Shown here piece by piece: positions 62,207 through 64,000 of a DNA stretch of 64,000 nucleotides. A model generated the notes under the pieces. That model saw only the letters and a list, made by a program, of their open reading frames with translations. It was not told the origin of the DNA and made no database searches. Position numbers and translations under genes: made by a program. Origin of the DNA: Anaerolineae bacterium (GTDB taxonomy: Bacteria > Chloroflexota > Anaerolineae > Aggregatilineales > Phototrophicaceae); NCBI GenBank assembly GCA_022843385.1, contig JALHNT010000017.1, positions 62,001-126,000 on the forward strand, written 5' to 3'. The stretch's first letter is position 1, and each line of letters begins with the position of its first letter.

Positions 62207-64000
62207 ATGGTCGCTGACACAGCTATTGTCCAGAAAACCGATGTGCAGGGTGCAATCGCCCAACTGAAAGAACACTTTCCTGATGCCGTCAAGGACGACT
62301 CGCGTGACGGTTACAGCGGCGTGATCGTCGACAAGAATCATCTGGTCGAGGTTGCCACCTACGTTCGCGATCAACTGAACTTCGACTATCTGTCGAGCGC
62401 GACAGCAGTTGATTACCTCGGTCACGGCGACCATCTGGAGATGGTCTACCATGCCTACCGCACCAGCGGCGGCCCGGCGCTGTGTTTCAAGGCACAGACC
62501 GACCGTAACCGCGCCGAAATCCCCTCGCTGATCGATGTCTGGCCTGGTGCTGACTTTCAGGAACGCGAGGCCTGGGATCTGTACGGCATTCGCTTCCCCG
62601 GTCATCCGAATCTGAAGCGCATTCTGCTGTGGGAAGGCTTTCATGGTTTCCCCATGCGCAAGGACTGGAAGGAAGCCTACTACGAAGAAGATACCAAACC
62701 CTTCGAAAGTCGCTGGCCGGGGGGCTGGGTGCAGCGCGCCGAAGAACGCAACGTCTATGGCAAGAATGTCAGTTACCCAGCCGATTTTGATCTGTCGAAG
62801 CTGAATGACCGGTCGGAAGAAACCCTCTACAGCGACCTCGGCCTGGGCGTCAGTGTTCAACAACTGGATGGCAGCGACGCGCTCAAGACCGATCGCCTGG
62901 TCGTGAATATGGGGCCGCACCACCCCAGCACACATGGCGTGTTCCGCATGATCGTGACGCTCGACGGCGAGACAATTGAGTCGCTCGAGCCAGTGATGGG
63001 CTATCTGCATCGCAATCACGAGAAGATTGGCGAGCGCAACGCCTGGTACCACAACATGCCTTTCACTGACCGGCTGGACTACATCTCCAGCATGAGCAAC
63101 AACCTGGGCTATGCTCTGGCAGTGGAACAGTTGATGAGCCGAGGCGCTAAGTATCAGCCCCCCACCTATCGCGCCGAAGTCATTCGTGTGTTGATGGTCG
63201 AGCTGACCCGAATTGTCAACCATTATTGGGCCATCGGCTTCCTGTTGAACGACCTGGGTGCTTTCTTCACCCCGGCGCTGTACGCCATCGCCGAACGCGA
63301 GAAAATCCTCGACTTCTTTGAAGCGACGGCGGGCAGCCGGATGATGTGCAACTATATGCGCTTCGGCGGGGTCTTCAAGGACATCCCGGAACGCATTCGT
63401 GGTGTCGCCAACCTGCTCAATGACAAGGTGCGCGATTACAACACGATGGACTACCTGACCGAACTCATCAATGAGCGCATCCCGCGGTCGATTGACGAGC
63501 TGGATCAATTCCTGACGGACAGCGAAATCATCAAGGAGCGTACCATCGGCGTCGGCTATCTGCCGCCTGAGATGGCGATCGCTTACAGCGCTGCTGGCCC
63601 GTTGCTGCGAGCCAGCGGTGTACCCTACGACCTGCGCCGGGCCGATCCGTACAGCATCTATCCTGAACTGGATTTCGATGTGGCGGTTCGCTACAACGGT
63701 GACATCTATGACCGTTATCTGATCCGCCTCGATGAAATGCGCGAGAGCGTCCGCATCCTGAAGCAAATCCTTCCACGTTTGGAGAGGACTAAAGGAGAGT
63801 CGTTCTTCGCCGGCGATAAGGGCAAGTATCTGCCCCGTATGCCGTTCGGAGAATCCTACGGACGGGTCGAGAATCCGAAGGGCGAATTAGGCTACTACAT
63901 TGTCTCACAGGGTGATGAAAAGGGGCCGCAGAATCCCTGGCGCTATCACGTCCGCGCTCCTAGCTTCATCAATCTGACGCCGCTGGGCCCGATGTGTGTG
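62207..64000 (+). CDS. NADH-quinone oxidoreductase fused subunit C/D (truncated by window edge)
   Basis: One frame runs from ATG 62207 to the window end (598 codons, no stop). The first part, to about residue 190, is NuoC: ATAVDYLGHGDHLEMVYH and DFQEREAWDLYGIRFPGHPNLKRILLWE. The second part, from about residue 225, is NuoD (the 49-kDa-type subunit): NMGPHHPSTHGVFR, EPVMGYLHRNHEKIGERNAW and AGPLLRASGVPYDLRRADPY. NuoC and NuoD are also fused in E. coli and some other bacteria. It follows nuoB by 3 nt. The rest of the operon lies beyond the right edge. Confidence 0.94.
   Translation, partial: MVADTAIVQKTDVQGAIAQLKEHFPDAVKDDSRDGYSGVIVDKNHLVEVATYVRDQLNFDYLSSATAVDYLGHGDHLEMVYHAYRTSGGPALCFKAQTDRNRAEIPSLIDVWPGADFQEREAWDLYGIRFPGHPNLKRILLWEGFHGFPMRKDWKEAYYEEDTKPFESRWPGGWVQRAEERNVYGKNVSYPADFDLSKLNDRSEETLYSDLGLGVSVQQLDGSDALKTDRLVVNMGPHHPSTHGVFRMIVTLDGETIESLEPVMGYLHRNHEKIGERNAWYHNMPFTDRLDYISSMSNNLGYALAVEQLMSRGAKYQPPTYRAEVIRVLMVELTRIVNHYWAIGFLLNDLGAFFTPALYAIAEREKILDFFEATAGSRMMCNYMRFGGVFKDIPERIRGVANLLNDKVRDYNTMDYLTELINERIPRSIDELDQFLTDSEIIKERTIGVGYLPPEMAIAYSAAGPLLRASGVPYDLRRADPYSIYPELDFDVAVRYNGDIYDRYLIRLDEMRESVRILKQILPRLERTKGESFFAGDKGKYLPRMPFGESYGRVENPKGELGYYIVSQGDEKGPQNPWRYHVRAPSFINLTPLGPMCV

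Noticed and set aside
61793..63766. A 657-codon open frame on the minus strand across nuoB and nuoCD
   Set aside because: It is antisense to the well-conserved NuoB and NuoCD proteins, has no family motif, and arises from their codon bias. The plus-strand frame matches complex I signatures.

Overview
The window is a gene-dense stretch (moderate GC by eye) of a bacterial chromosome, most likely from the Chloroflexota, in or near the class Anaerolineae. That placement is an inference. It rests on Thr/Pro/Ala-rich linkers in secreted proteins, a PknB-type kinase inside a glycolytic operon, a nine-gene MoxR/Bat operon, ThyX together with Tdk, and several small protein types I associate with that phylum. 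Nothing in the window needs an outer membrane. No rRNA, tRNA, CRISPR array, phage or insertion sequence was seen.

Layout. 0-8.2 kb: yvcK, then gap-pgk-Ser/Thr kinase-tpiA and a membrane protein with an acidic repeated tail. 8.2-14.1 kb: a polyprenyl-phosphate sugar-1-phosphate transferase and upp on the minus strand, then ruvB-queA, the ribosomal proteins L21, L27 and an extended L31, and tdk. 14.1-23.6 kb: ftsH (minus), then a nine-gene MoxR/DUF58/BatD/VWA/VWA/TPR/BatD/TPR-SH3 operon. 23.6-31.3 kb: sucCD (minus), two LysM envelope proteins around a DUF192 protein, and a degenerate GH31 protein. 31.3-38.3 kb: a histidine-rich membrane protein, a four-gene minus-strand operon (Nudix, DUF547, two small membrane proteins), then a plus-strand run of ParB/SbnI-like, ACT, unknown, JAMM and prepilin peptidase genes. 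38.3-44.9 kb: cysteine desulfurase-mnmA (minus), eno-pyk, a zinc-ribbon membrane protein and radC. 44.9-49 kb: a FecR-like surface protein (minus) and yebC-ruvC-ruvA-thyX. 49-50.2 kb: a non-coding island built of 7-nt repeats. 50.2-64 kb: a globin operon (minus), a tandem PstS-like protein, an exonuclease-DinG helicase, a HAD-DinB fusion, a histidine kinase, an aldehyde dehydrogenase, and the start of a complex I operon (iscX-like, nuoB, fused nuoCD) that runs off the right edge.

How the genes fit together. Glycolysis is covered by gap, pgk, tpiA, eno and pyk at two loci, and sucCD adds a TCA step. RuvA, RuvB and RuvC form the Holliday-junction machinery, but ruvB lies about 36 kb from ruvCA. 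MnmA receives its sulfur from a cysteine desulfurase, which the adjacent NifS/IscS-type gene probably supplies.

Strongest leads for something undescribed: L31 fused to an RpoA-CTD-like helix-hairpin-helix domain; a GH31 pseudoenzyme missing the nucleophile part of its barrel; the kinase inside the glycolytic operon near a protein with three repeated Ser-Pro/acidic motifs; a tandem cysteine-bearing PstS-like protein with no transporter; the ParB/SbnI-ACT-JAMM gene run; and the heptanucleotide repeat island. Several starts were moved from the longest frame because promoters, terminators or Shine-Dalgarno sites contradict the longer version.
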